Shown: piece by piece, positions 1 through 7,858 of the stretch | Layout of the letters: each line of letters starts with the position of its first letter | Numbering within the stretch: the stretch's first letter is position 1 | Assembly: GCF_900128455.1 (NCBI RefSeq) | Contig: NZ_LT635783.1 | Coordinates: forward strand, 1,328,919 to 1,392,918 | Source of the DNA: Bacteroides mediterraneensis | GTDB taxonomy: Bacteria > Bacteroidota > Bacteroidia > Bacteroidales > Bacteroidaceae | Length of the DNA: 64,000 nt | Direction: 5' to 3' | Notes under the pieces: model-generated | The model's input: only the letters and a program-made list of their open reading frames with translations | The model's database searches: none | What the model was told of the DNA's origin: nothing | Position numbers and translations under genes: made by a program

Positions 1-929
1 CCGTCGGGAGCTACGTGCCAGTGTTCTACCGGCGGATGGCGACGAAGGAATTTCTTGAGCCGTTTGGAGATGATGTGTCCCCCGTATGTGATGAGCAGTT
101 CCGGACGCATCTTTTGCTGCGCCTCAAAATCCATGGAGCAGAGCAGCGGCTCGATGTTGCGGATGGGTTGTCCCGGAATGGTCTGGTTGCTGATGTTTTC
201 GGTGAACCAGGCAAAATGCTTGTAGAGCATCTTGCTAGATTTCTTGTCGAACAGGTAAATCAGGTTCATCTGTCCCACCACCACCATGCGTCGTTGGTAA
301 CGGTTCAGCCGTTCGATGAGCGGCTGGTAGTCCTTGTCGTACACGTTCAGTCCTTGGTAACGGGTAATGACCCGTGCTTCGGGAAGTTCCGTTACCGGAA
401 GTTTAAAGAAGGGCTCACTGATGGGAACATTGATATGTACAGGTCCTTTTCCATGGTGGTCAAGTTCCATGAGAGCCTCGTTGATAAGTCGGTTGCAATA
501 CCATTCGTCTTCTTCCGTCTGTACTTCGGGCAAGTTGACCGATTTTTTGACCAAGCTGCCAAACACCCCCGGCTGCGGAAGCGTTTGTCCGTCCATCTGG
601 CCAATCCATGCTGCAGGGCGGTCGGCCGAAATCACTACAAGAGGAACTTGCTGATAGAAGGCTTCGGCCACGGCTGGGTGAATATTCAGCAGGGCCGTAC
701 CCGATGTGCAGCAGATTGCCGCAGGTTGGCCTCCGTTCAGTGCCAGTCCTAAGGCAAAAAAGCCGGCACTACGTTCATCGGTCACCGGATAGCAAGTAAA
801 CTCCGGAATGTTGACCAAGGTTTGTACGATGGGAATGTTCCGGCTTCCGGGGCATAACACAATCTTCTGTATGCGGTGAGCTTTCAGCAGGGCTACGAGC
901 TGCAAGATATTTTTTTTGTCGGTATACAT
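1..929 (-). CDS. menD: MenD (SEPHCHC synthase), 3' end cut by window edge
   Basis: Thiamine-diphosphate enzyme of menaquinone synthesis that joins isochorismate and 2-oxoglutarate to give SEPHCHC. Reading the minus strand from the ATG at 929 gives an uninterrupted MenD N-terminal region of about 309 residues. It has CPGSRNIPI (family SPGSRN) near residue 25, the [18 protein letters not shown] segment that contains the ThDP-contacting region, and [17 protein letters not shown], the usual MenD substrate loop. About 45% of the protein lies beyond base 1, so this is a window-edge truncation, not a pseudogene. The start lies 16 nt after the menF stop codon, which fits co-transcription with menF and the thioesterase. 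Confidence 0.93.
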   Translation of the reverse strand, partial: MYTDKKNILQLVALLKAHRIQKIVLCPGSRNIPIVQTLVNIPEFTCYPVTDERSAGFFALGLALNGGQPAAICCTSGTALLNIHPAVAEAFYQQVPLVVISADRPAAWIGQMDGQTLPQPGVFGSLVKKSVNLPEVQTEEDEWYCNRLINEALMELDHHGKGPVHINVPISEPFFKLPVTELPEARVITRYQGLNVYDKDYQPLIERLNRYQRRMVVVGQMNLIYLFDKKSSKMLYKHFAWFTENISNQTIPGQPIRNIEPLLCSMDFEAQQKMRPELLITYGGHIISKRLKKFLRRHPPVEHWHVAPD

Positions 930-945
930 GATTCTTTTATATGTT

Positions 946-2088
946 TTAGATTGACAGGATATTTCGCATGGTATTCATTTTCTGCTGCGTTTCTTCCCAT
1001 TCGGAATCGGCGGTGGAGTCGGGCAAGATACCTCCTCCCGCATAAAGGGTGGCTGTATTTCCTTCCACGTGCATGCAGCGCAGATTGACATAGAGGGTGG
1101 TATCACCTTGCGGATCTATCCATCCGATGATGCCGGAATAGAAAAGACGGTCGTGCGGCTCTGTTTGCAGAATGAACTGATAGGCTTCTTCCTTTGGGAG
1201 TCCGCAGACGGCGGGAGTTGGGTGCAGTTCTTGCAGTACATTGCCCAAATGGTCTGTGTCCTTTAGTGTAAAGTGAAAGTCGGTCTTTAAATGTACCAGC
1301 TGGCCGGCTCGGGCGGTATAGGGCCCTTTTTCGATCAGCTTGCTGCCGAATTTCTTGACGGTCTTACGGATATATTCTCCTACAAAGGCCTGCTCTTCCC
1401 TGTTCTTTTTGCTCCATTCCGTAGGCATGATTTCTCCCTGCATGGGCATGGTGCCTGCCAGGGCCACAGTGTGCCATTCCTTCTCGTGTCCGCTGAGGAT
1501 GATTTCGGGCGTACTGCCTATCCACGTACCGGTGGAAGGAGTGTGACACAAGGATATCATCATGCGCGGATAACTGTTGCAGGCTTGGATGAACGTAGCC
1601 AGTGGAGAAAACGCTTCGTGCAGTGGCTGGACCGTACTTCTGGAAAGCACCAGTTTGCGGAACAGCTTTTCTTTCAGCGGAAGGATAAAGTGGCTGAATG
1701 TTTCGGTATATTGTTCCTTTTCTTCTTTTTCAGAGGGTTGTGGCGTTGTACCCGCCTTGTCTTGAGGGAGAGATTGAAGCGGATGCATGGATGCTGGATG
1801 GCGAGTCATCCATTCCTGCAAGGCTTGTTTAATCTCTTCCCAGTCGTGTGCCACGATGTCCGGACGAATTAATATTGCGGGGCGTGTGTCGGTCAGTTGG
1901 AACGGAGATAAAAGAAACCCTTTTCGCCGATTCACTTCTTTCAGACTATTTATAATGATGGGCTTTCCTTCTTCTTGCATAACCAGGATCGGTTCATCTG
2001 TCCACGGGAGCCGGTATAGCGCAAAGCACACTTCTTGCCCCGTAAATGAATCGATAAGGTGGTGATAGATGGTTTCCGGAGTTTTCAT
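946..2088 (-). CDS. menF: Isochorismate synthase (MenF/EntC family)
   Basis: Converts chorismate to isochorismate, the first committed step of menaquinone synthesis. The 380-residue product has the chorismate-binding fold in its C-terminal two thirds: [23 protein letters not shown], an EEQAFV helix, [10 protein letters not shown] and the terminal [19 protein letters not shown] motif, all normal for the family. The reading frame is open 27 codons further upstream, but the ATG at 2088 is chosen. It overlaps the thioesterase stop as ATGA, the upstream codons code within that gene, and AAAGAAACG sits just before it. The ATGA overlap suggests translational coupling. Next gene down is menD. Confidence 0.92.
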   Translation of the reverse strand: MKTPETIYHHLIDSFTGQEVCFALYRLPWTDEPILVMQEEGKPIIINSLKEVNRRKGFLLSPFQLTDTRPAILIRPDIVAHDWEEIKQALQEWMTRHPASMHPLQSLPQDKAGTTPQPSEKEEKEQYTETFSHFILPLKEKLFRKLVLSRSTVQPLHEAFSPLATFIQACNSYPRMMISLCHTPSTGTWIGSTPEIILSGHEKEWHTVALAGTMPMQGEIMPTEWSKKNREEQAFVGEYIRKTVKKFGSKLIEKGPYTARAGQLVHLKTDFHFTLKDTDHLGNVLQELHPTPAVCGLPKEEAYQFILQTEPHDRLFYSGIIGWIDPQGDTTLYVNLRCMHVEGNTATLYAGGGILPDSTADSEWEETQQKMNTMRNILSI

Positions 2089-2498
2089 GAACGTTTCTTT
2101 ACTATTTGGTTGACGATGCGTGCAGTAGAAATCAAATTTCCCGTAGAGTTGGTGATGTCTACATTCCACAAGTGAGAGGTGCGGCCACGGTGAATCAGTC
2201 GTCCTGTAGCAATCACATATTCTCCCTTGGGAACCATGCGGAGGTGGTTGGCACTGACTTGAATGCCACAGGGCATTTCTCCAGGGCTACACAACGGGAT
2301 GGAGCCGTGTCCGGCTACAATTTCCGCGAGAGCCAGCGAGGCTCCGCCATTGAGTATGCCAAATGGTTGGCAGGTCTTTTCATCGACTGGCATTTGGGCT
2401 TTGACATATCCCTCTTCCATTTCGAGAAACTGAATACCTAGATGGGCTCCCATGGAGTGACTCAAATCAGGCAGTTTGTAAGAGGTTTTATCATTCAT
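2085..2498 (-). CDS. Hotdog-fold PaaI-type thioesterase, probable DHNA-CoA hydrolase
   Basis: Product of 137 residues with a PaaI/YbgC-like hotdog thioesterase pattern: GAHLGIQFLEMEEGYVKAQMPV, then QPFGILNGGASLALAEIVAG (the family G-x-x-HGG-x-x-x-x-x-E region; here N replaces H in HGG) and VSANHLRMVPKGEYVIATGRLIHRGRTSHLWNV. As first gene of the men operon it probably hydrolyses 1,4-dihydroxy-2-naphthoyl-CoA, the MenI step; that function is inferred from position. A longer reading frame starts at 2579, but a TAnnTTTG promoter element at 2527-2534 would begin transcription inside it, so the ATG at 2498 is preferred. Ends in a 4-nt overlap with menF. Confidence 0.8.
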   Translation of the reverse strand: MNDKTSYKLPDLSHSMGAHLGIQFLEMEEGYVKAQMPVDEKTCQPFGILNGGASLALAEIVAGHGSIPLCSPGEMPCGIQVSANHLRMVPKGEYVIATGRLIHRGRTSHLWNVDITNSTGNLISTARIVNQIVKKRS

Positions 2499-2526
2499 GG
2501 ATGCGTTCAGTTTGTGGTTATAGTTG

Positions 2527-2534
2527 CAAATGTA
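2527..2534 (-). promoter_or_regulatory. Bacteroidota -7 element before the men operon
   Basis: TACATTTG on the minus strand matches TAnnTTTG exactly. It lies about 29 nt upstream of the ATG at 2498. No -33 TTTG at ideal spacing was found; the nearest, TTTG, is only 12 nt upstream. Confidence 0.5.
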
Positions 2535-2689
2535 CACATTTCCCTGCAAAACATGAGAATTCATTGAATAATTAAACATCTTATGGAAGAGTTGTTAAAT
2601 GAAAAGAATAACAAGTTTTGTGTAATTGGCGGATTACCTTGTCTATTCATAAAACAAACCTGCGGTTTCCATGAAAAAAATAAACTTTT

Positions 2690-2721
2690 TTTGTCTCTTG
2701 GATTCTTTTTTGTTATTTTTG
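2690..2721 (+). promoter_or_regulatory. Promoter of the TPR histidine kinase operon
   Basis: TTTG at 2690-2693, a 20-nt spacer, then TATTTTTG at 2714-2721: a full match to the Bacteroidota housekeeping promoter. Predicted transcription start is near 2728, giving a leader of about 22 nt to the ATG at 2750. Confidence 0.75.
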
Positions 2722-2749
2722 TTATAAACAAAGAGTGTATGGACTTGTT

Positions 2750-4789
2750 ATGAAGCATTATTATAAAGTGGGAATAGGGGTCGGCCTTTTCTTTTTGTGG
2801 ATGATGATGGGATGTGGTGTGAAGGAGAATAGGAGCCCGGTCGATTTCTTTGAAAGATTTTATCAGCAGATGGAGAGAATTTCTGCCGAATCACCGGAGC
2901 ATGTCAGCCGGATGGTCGATCGGATTATTCCGTCTGTAAAAGATAGCACGATGTATTATCGTCTATTGTTATTGAAAGTAAGGAGCTGTTTCCTTTCGTT
3001 TAGACTGGATTCTGCCTCTTATTTTCTGGATAAGATTGGGGCTTTTTGCGATAGGCAGGCAGATAGTCCGGAAGTAGCTCGGTTGTATGCAATGGTTTAC
3101 AACGCGAGAGGGAATATTTGTGTACGTACTTCTCAGGCGGATTCCGCTTGCCAGTGTTATCTGAAGTCCTTTGAATATGCCACTCGCGGTGGTAATCGTG
3201 AATCTTTACCTGATATCTGTCTGAACTTGGCTGATGTTTATGTAAAAAAGGGGCGCTATGATTTAGGAGCTCTATGGTACAATCGTTCTTTGTCTATTGC
3301 CGATTCATTAAATATGTCTGACAAGCAAAGATTCCCGGCTTATTATGGGCTGGCTCAAGTGAATATGGAATTGAGGGATTTTGCCGCGTGCGATTATTAT
3401 TATAATCTGGCTTCCCGTTATTATGACCAGATGCATCCTTTTGAGAAGCATATTTATTTGAACAACAGAGGAAATTCCTATTACTACCGCCAAGATTACA
3501 AGACTGCCCTGAAATATTTCCGTCGTTCGTTGGGGGTAGTCAATCAATATCCGGATATGAATTTTGAGCGGAATCTGACCATGATTAATTTGGGGGAAGT
3601 GTTTCTGCTGTTGAACAACTTGGATTCCGCTTCCTATTATTTACAGAAATGTCGGGGCTTTTTTGATTCCATTCACCATTCCACAGCTTTGTATTGTATT
3701 GATACGCAGCTTATGGAGCTGGCGTTGAAACAGGGTAACGTAGCCTTGGCTCAAGAACGTCTGAAACATGCGAAAGAATATGACCAGGTGGAACCCAATA
3801 TGATTCATGTACGCAACCGTTATTTGCAGCGGTATTATGAAAAGGTGGGGGACTATAAACAGGCGTATCATTATTTGAAGGAAAATCACCGTATGGACGA
3901 TTCCATACGAAATGAGCGGGTGAAAATGCGTGCGGCTGAAATCGAATTGAAGTATGAGCAAGACAGCACGCTGATGAAAAAGGAGATTTTTATTCGTGAG
4001 AAGGAGAATCAGCTACTTCAGATGCATCAATGGATGTATATCATTGTAGGTGGATGTTTTCTGTTGATAGCAGTGGCTTTTGTCATCATATTGTATCGCA
4101 AGCGTTTGCAGGAGAAGGAGCAATGGCGTATGCAGAGTGCAATTTCTTCTTTGCGTCTGGAGAATGTGCGTAACCGGATTTCTCCCCATTTTGTTTTTAA
4201 TGTGTTGAATCGTGAAATGAACCTTCATAAGGGTGAGGCGGAAAGCAAGAACCTGATTGGGCTGACGAAATTGATACGTAGGAACTTGGAACTGACTGAT
4301 TGTCTGGCTGTATCACTGGCGGATGAGCTGGAATTTGTGGATACGTATGTAGATTTGGAGAAAGAATCATTGGGAGATGATTTCCATTTTCAGCAGGAAC
4401 TTGATGAACGGATTGATTTGCAGGCAGTGAAAGTGCCTTCCATGTTGTTGCAGATACCTGTGGAGAATGCCATCAAGCATGGGTTGCGGCTAAAAGAGGG
4501 AAAGCGGTTGTTGATAATTAAAGTCAGCCGGTTGGACGATGGGCAAGTAGATATTGTGGTTTGTGACAATGGAGGAGGTTATCGTCCGGTAAGTGTGAAT
4601 CGAGGTACGGGAACAGGTATGAAGGTGATTACACAAACTATCCAATTGCTGAATGCGTATAATCCACGTCCTATTTTGGTGAAGATTAATAACGTGGTGG
4701 TAGGAGATGAGAATGAGATGGGATGCGAGGTACGGTTTGTTGTTCCATTGAACTATTCTTTTCAATTTAAGAAAATTAGAAAGGCATGA
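2750..4789 (+). CDS. TPR-containing LytS-type sensor histidine kinase
   Basis: A 679-residue inner-membrane kinase. The N-terminus is hydrophobic and ends in MMMGCG, resembling a lipoprotein or secretion signal. Residues about 60-400 are TPR-like helical repeats, for example the YNARGNICVRTSQADSACQCYLKSF and NRGNSYYYRQDYKTALKYF segments. One transmembrane helix lies at about 427-450, followed by a coiled-coil linker. The His_kinase (LytS) motif RISPHFVFNVLN places the phosphoacceptor at His480; the ATPase N-box is IPVENAIKHG near 571, with DNGGG and GTGTGMK glycine boxes behind it. The start at ATG 2750 is preferred over an in-frame GTG at 2735 because of the promoter position. The last 4 nt overlap the response regulator. 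The periplasmic TPR region probably senses an envelope protein or peptide; the ligand is unknown. Confidence 0.9.
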   Translation: MKHYYKVGIGVGLFFLWMMMGCGVKENRSPVDFFERFYQQMERISAESPEHVSRMVDRIIPSVKDSTMYYRLLLLKVRSCFLSFRLDSASYFLDKIGAFCDRQADSPEVARLYAMVYNARGNICVRTSQADSACQCYLKSFEYATRGGNRESLPDICLNLADVYVKKGRYDLGALWYNRSLSIADSLNMSDKQRFPAYYGLAQVNMELRDFAACDYYYNLASRYYDQMHPFEKHIYLNNRGNSYYYRQDYKTALKYFRRSLGVVNQYPDMNFERNLTMINLGEVFLLLNNLDSASYYLQKCRGFFDSIHHSTALYCIDTQLMELALKQGNVALAQERLKHAKEYDQVEPNMIHVRNRYLQRYYEKVGDYKQAYHYLKENHRMDDSIRNERVKMRAAEIELKYEQDSTLMKKEIFIREKENQLLQMHQWMYIIVGGCFLLIAVAFVIILYRKRLQEKEQWRMQSAISSLRLENVRNRISPHFVFNVLNREMNLHKGEAESKNLIGLTKLIRRNLELTDCLAVSLADELEFVDTYVDLEKESLGDDFHFQQELDERIDLQAVKVPSMLLQIPVENAIKHGLRLKEGKRLLIIKVSRLDDGQVDIVVCDNGGGYRPVSVNRGTGTGMKVITQTIQLLNAYNPRPILVKINNVVVGDENEMGCEVRFVVPLNYSFQFKKIRKA

Positions 4790-5541
4790 ATGATAAAATT
4801 AAGGCCGTCATTGTGGATGACGAAGAAACGGCCATTGATAATCTTTGTTTTGAACTCAAGAAGTATCAATGGGTATCAGTGGAAGGGATTGCCCATAATG
4901 GAAATTCAGGCATCCGTCTGATTGAGAAAGAGCATCCGGATTTGTTGTTCTTGGATGTGGAACTCCCCGATATGCTGGGGATGGACGTGGCTATCAAAGT
5001 GCATGAGATTCAGAACTGGGACATGCATATTATCTTTTATACGGCGTATAACAAATATCTGATAGACGCGTTGCGTAATTATGCTTTCGATTTTCTTTTA
5101 AAGCCTGTAGATCCGAATGAACTGGCTAAGGCTTTGGGACGCTTGCGTGAGACGGGTGTAAAGAATTCTACGAATTTTCTGGTGAATAATGGCCGGGAAG
5201 GGGAGAAGTCTTTCATGGTAGTTACCCCGATGGGTGATTTACGGGTGTTGCGTGTGTCTGATATCGGTTATTTCCGGTATGTATCTGACAGGAAAATCTG
5301 GGAGGTAGCTTTGGCTAATGGGTCTTTTATTCCTTTAAAACGGAATACAAGGGCGGAGCATCTTTGTGCATACGACCCGGCTTTTGTGCAGATTCATCAG
5401 TCGTATATCATTAACATGAATTATTTGTTGATGGTACAAGGGGGACAGTGTGTGATGTATCCCCCGTTTAATGAGGTCGATGAGCTTCAGGTTTCAAAGA
5501 AATACAAAAAGGAAATGATGGAACGTTTCTGTCAATTGTAG
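4786..5541 (+). CDS. LytTR-family response regulator
   Basis: Product of 251 residues: a CheY-like receiver at about 6-125, with acidic pair VDDEE near 12 and phosphoacceptor Asp57 in LFLDVELPD, switch Thr in FYTAYN and Lys in LLKPVD. A LytTR DNA-binding domain follows at about 145-245 (FRYVSDRKIWEVALANG, FVQIHQSYIINMNYL). It overlaps the kinase gene by ATGA, so the two form a coupled two-component pair. The OM barrel gene at 5686 is an obvious candidate target but has its own -7 element; regulation of it is not shown by the sequence. Confidence 0.93.
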   Translation: MNDKIKAVIVDDEETAIDNLCFELKKYQWVSVEGIAHNGNSGIRLIEKEHPDLLFLDVELPDMLGMDVAIKVHEIQNWDMHIIFYTAYNKYLIDALRNYAFDFLLKPVDPNELAKALGRLRETGVKNSTNFLVNNGREGEKSFMVVTPMGDLRVLRVSDIGYFRYVSDRKIWEVALANGSFIPLKRNTRAEHLCAYDPAFVQIHQSYIINMNYLLMVQGGQCVMYPPFNEVDELQVSKKYKKEMMERFCQL

Positions 5542-5650
5542 TGAATTTGTTTTTGCAGTTTAGTGACAAAAAAACTGTATTTGGTAATGGATATGTTGTC
5601 TATGGTTCATAAGCCGTAGTTTGTGCTTTTTCCCATATTAAAGATATTTT

Positions 5651-5658
5651 TATTTTTG
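5651..5658 (+). promoter_or_regulatory. -7 element of the OM barrel gene
   Basis: TATTTTTG, exact TAnnTTTG, 28 nt before the ATG at 5686. The nearest TTTG upstream (5620-5623) is 27 nt away, too far for the usual spacing, so the promoter may need an activator. Confidence 0.5.
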
Positions 5659-5685
5659 CATTAAAACTTATTAATGAGATTGAGT

Positions 5686-7113
5686 ATGAAAAAAGTTAGA
5701 TGCAAAAGTTTGTTTTTGTTGGGAAGTCTGTTGATATGGGGGGGCACGCTACATGCTCAGTATCTGCGTTCTTCTTATTTTATGGAAGGCACCAGTGCAC
5801 GTTTGCAGTTGAATCCGGGCCTGCAGCCAACAAAGGGCTATTTCAATGTTCCTGTCATTGGCTCATTTAACATGTCGGCTTCTTCTAATGTACTGGGTAC
5901 AAGTGACATCATCGATATCTTAAATTCAGGAAGTGATTTGTATTCAAATGATAAGTTGTTTGATCGCTTGAAGACGGATAACCGTTTGAATGTGAATCTG
6001 AATACCGATATTTTATCTTTTGGCTGGTATAGAGGAAAGGGTTTCTGGAGTGTGAATGCCGGTTTGCGTGCGGATGTTGGAGTGGCATTGGCAAAAGACA
6101 TGTTCTCCATGATGCGTACAATGAACGGCTTTTCTCTGGAGAACATCGCAGGTACCAACCAGAGTTATAATATGTCTAATCAGACGTTGAATATGAAGAT
6201 GTATGCCGAACTGGGATTAGGGTATTCTCGTCAGATTACAGAAAAGCTGACTGTAGGGGCACGCATAAAGATATTGTTGGGATTGGCCCGTGCTGAAATG
6301 AATGTGAACAGGTTCGACTTGAATTTGGATGTACCCAACTTGAATTACCCTAGTTATTCAGATTATGCTTCTCGTGGCGAACTTTCTCCTTCGGATTGGT
6401 ATGGAGCTCATTATGATTATGTGGCAGATGGTAACGTAATTACGACCTTGAAAGGGGGTGGTATGACATTTGACCAGAATGGAAAAATAGATAATTTCGA
6501 CTTGGAGGCAGGTGATTTGGGTGTTGCAGGTTCTGGATTCGGCATTGATTTGGGTGCAAGTTATAAGGTCTGGGACAATCTGACCGTATCTGCTTCTCTG
6601 CTGGATTTGGGCTTCTTGAAATGGAAAGAGAGTGAGACCACGGTGGCTACGGTAACGGGCAGTGAGAATGTGACGATTACGTCTGAGAATTACGACCATT
6701 ATATTGGAGGCGATTTCTTGTCATTTGAGCGTTTTGATTTTAAAGAAGGCTCTCCAGAGAAGGTAAAGACGAAAACTCGCTTGTATTCTACTTTGCTGCT
6801 TGCCGGAGAATATGGTTTGTTGAATAACAAATTGAGCGTGGGAGCAATGTATACGGTTCGCTTCGTACAACCTAAGGCTTTAAATGAATTGACCTTTCTG
6901 GCTACGATTCGTCCAAAGAGTTGGTTGAATGCAGCTATCAGCTACTCTCCGATTCAGGCTGGCGGTAAATCAATCGGTCTGGCCGTGAAATTGGGCGCAT
7001 TATTTGTAGGAACCGATTATATGTTCTTTGGTGGTAATTCCAAGGCTGTAAATGGATTCTTGGGCATTTCTTTCCCTTTGGGTGGTGCTCCTAAATCTTC
7101 TGCTGAATTATAA
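5686..7113 (+). CDS. Outer-membrane beta-barrel protein, DUF5723-like
   Basis: Product of 475 residues with a clear signal peptide (KSLFLLGSLLIWGGTLHAQ, cleavage after AQ). It then has alternating amphipathic beta strands rich in Gly, Asn and aromatic residues, such as GLGYSRQITEKLTVGARIKILLG and GIDLGASYKVWDNLTVSASLLDLG. The closing segment is GYLAV-like (FLGISFPLGG). This resembles the DUF5723 family of Bacteroidota OM proteins; the role of that family is not known to me. An ATG at 5674 is also in frame; 5686 is preferred because the basic N-region MKKVRCK starts there. Follows a LytTR two-component pair and ends at a strong terminator. Confidence 0.7.
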   Translation: MKKVRCKSLFLLGSLLIWGGTLHAQYLRSSYFMEGTSARLQLNPGLQPTKGYFNVPVIGSFNMSASSNVLGTSDIIDILNSGSDLYSNDKLFDRLKTDNRLNVNLNTDILSFGWYRGKGFWSVNAGLRADVGVALAKDMFSMMRTMNGFSLENIAGTNQSYNMSNQTLNMKMYAELGLGYSRQITEKLTVGARIKILLGLARAEMNVNRFDLNLDVPNLNYPSYSDYASRGELSPSDWYGAHYDYVADGNVITTLKGGGMTFDQNGKIDNFDLEAGDLGVAGSGFGIDLGASYKVWDNLTVSASLLDLGFLKWKESETTVATVTGSENVTITSENYDHYIGGDFLSFERFDFKEGSPEKVKTKTRLYSTLLLAGEYGLLNNKLSVGAMYTVRFVQPKALNELTFLATIRPKSWLNAAISYSPIQAGGKSIGLAVKLGALFVGTDYMFFGGNSKAVNGFLGISFPLGGAPKSSAEL

Positions 7114-7135
7114 GTTATCTATTGCTATACGTATA

Positions 7136-7198
7136 GGCTGCCTTCCCAATTGTAAATGTGTATTGTCTATGGGTTACATTGGGTTGGCAGCCTTTTTT
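7136..7198 (+). terminator. Intrinsic terminator after the OM barrel gene
   Basis: GGCTGCC (7136-7142) pairs with GGCAGCC (7186-7192), extended inwards by CCCAAT/ATTGGG and TGTAA/TTACA, followed by TTTTTT at 7193-7198. No T-run on the other strand, so it works in the plus direction. Confidence 0.85.
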
Positions 7199-7206
7199 AT
7201 GGATTT

Positions 7207-7746
7207 TCAGAAGGAAAGTTCTTTTAATACCTCTCCATTGAGTTGGCGGATAGCGATTTTTCCGTGTTCGTAGCTTGCAAAGGTAGGAGGGTTCCCTCCT
7301 TTAGGGAAAGTAATGGAGCCTGTATTGCAGATAATCCCATGTCCCGTTTTCTCCAGTTTCCACAGGTGAGTGTGTCCGTAGAAGAAGGCGTCATATCCAT
7401 TACAGGGTAGTTGTTCTTCGTGGTAGATGTGACCGTGCGTGAGGAATAGCTTTTTTCCTTCATCCACCACTAAGGTGTAGTCTGATAAAATGGGAAAGTT
7501 CAGCAGCATTTGGTCTACCTCAGAATCACAATTTCCACGTATGGCCACGATGTCTGAGGATATTTCGTTTAATTTCTCGGCAATACCTTTAGGATTGAGT
7601 CCTTCTGGCAGTCCGTTTCGGGGGCCATAGTTTAGAATATCTCCCAAGATGAGGAGCATGTCGTAATGATGAGTATGGTAGAACTGCAACACTTGTTCCA
7701 AGGCAGGAAGACAGCCATGTATGTCTGATACGATTAAATATTTCAT
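7207..7746 (-). CDS. YfcE/MJ0936-type metallophosphoesterase
   Basis: A 179-residue calcineurin-like phosphodiesterase. All metal motifs are present: SDIHG (residues 7-11), GDILNYGP near 35, GNCD near 80, LTHGH near 110 and YGHTH near 130, then the CNTGSITFPKGGNPPTFA segment typical of the YfcE family. YfcE enzymes hydrolyse phosphodiesters, with unclear physiological substrates. Monocistronic, with its own -7 element, between convergent OM barrel and the downstream-facing nifJ terminator. Confidence 0.9.
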   Translation of the reverse strand: MKYLIVSDIHGCLPALEQVLQFYHTHHYDMLLILGDILNYGPRNGLPEGLNPKGIAEKLNEISSDIVAIRGNCDSEVDQMLLNFPILSDYTLVVDEGKKLFLTHGHIYHEEQLPCNGYDAFFYGHTHLWKLEKTGHGIICNTGSITFPKGGNPPTFASYEHGKIAIRQLNGEVLKELSF

Positions 7747-7773
7747 ATATGTGTGGTTTTAATTAAAGCGGTG

Positions 7774-7781
7774 CAAACTTA
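7774..7781 (-). promoter_or_regulatory. -7 element of the phosphoesterase gene
   Basis: TAAGTTTG on the minus strand (TAnnTTTG), 28 nt upstream of the ATG at 7746. No convincing -33 element. Confidence 0.5.
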
Positions 7782-7803
7782 GTAAAAAGCAGGTATTTGT
7801 CAT

Positions 7804-7834
7804 AAAAAAACGGCCGCCTTATATAGGCAGCCGT
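7804..7834 (-). terminator. Intrinsic terminator of nifJ
   Basis: On the minus strand ACGGCTGCC, loop TATATAA, GGCGGCCGT, then TTTTTTT. It lies 25 nt past the nifJ stop codon. Confidence 0.85.
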
Positions 7835-7858
7835 TCTTATTATGAGGGGCTAAATGAA

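Noticed and set aside
15-752. 245-codon plus-strand open frame at the left edge
   Set aside because: The minus strand is uninterrupted MenD; the plus frame is its shadow.
1-929. MenD as a truncated pseudogene
   Set aside because: The frame is intact to base 1; the missing part is outside the window.
2498-2579. N-terminal extension of the men-operon thioesterase from 2579
   Set aside because: A TAnnTTTG element lies inside the extension, and the extra residues lack thioesterase features.
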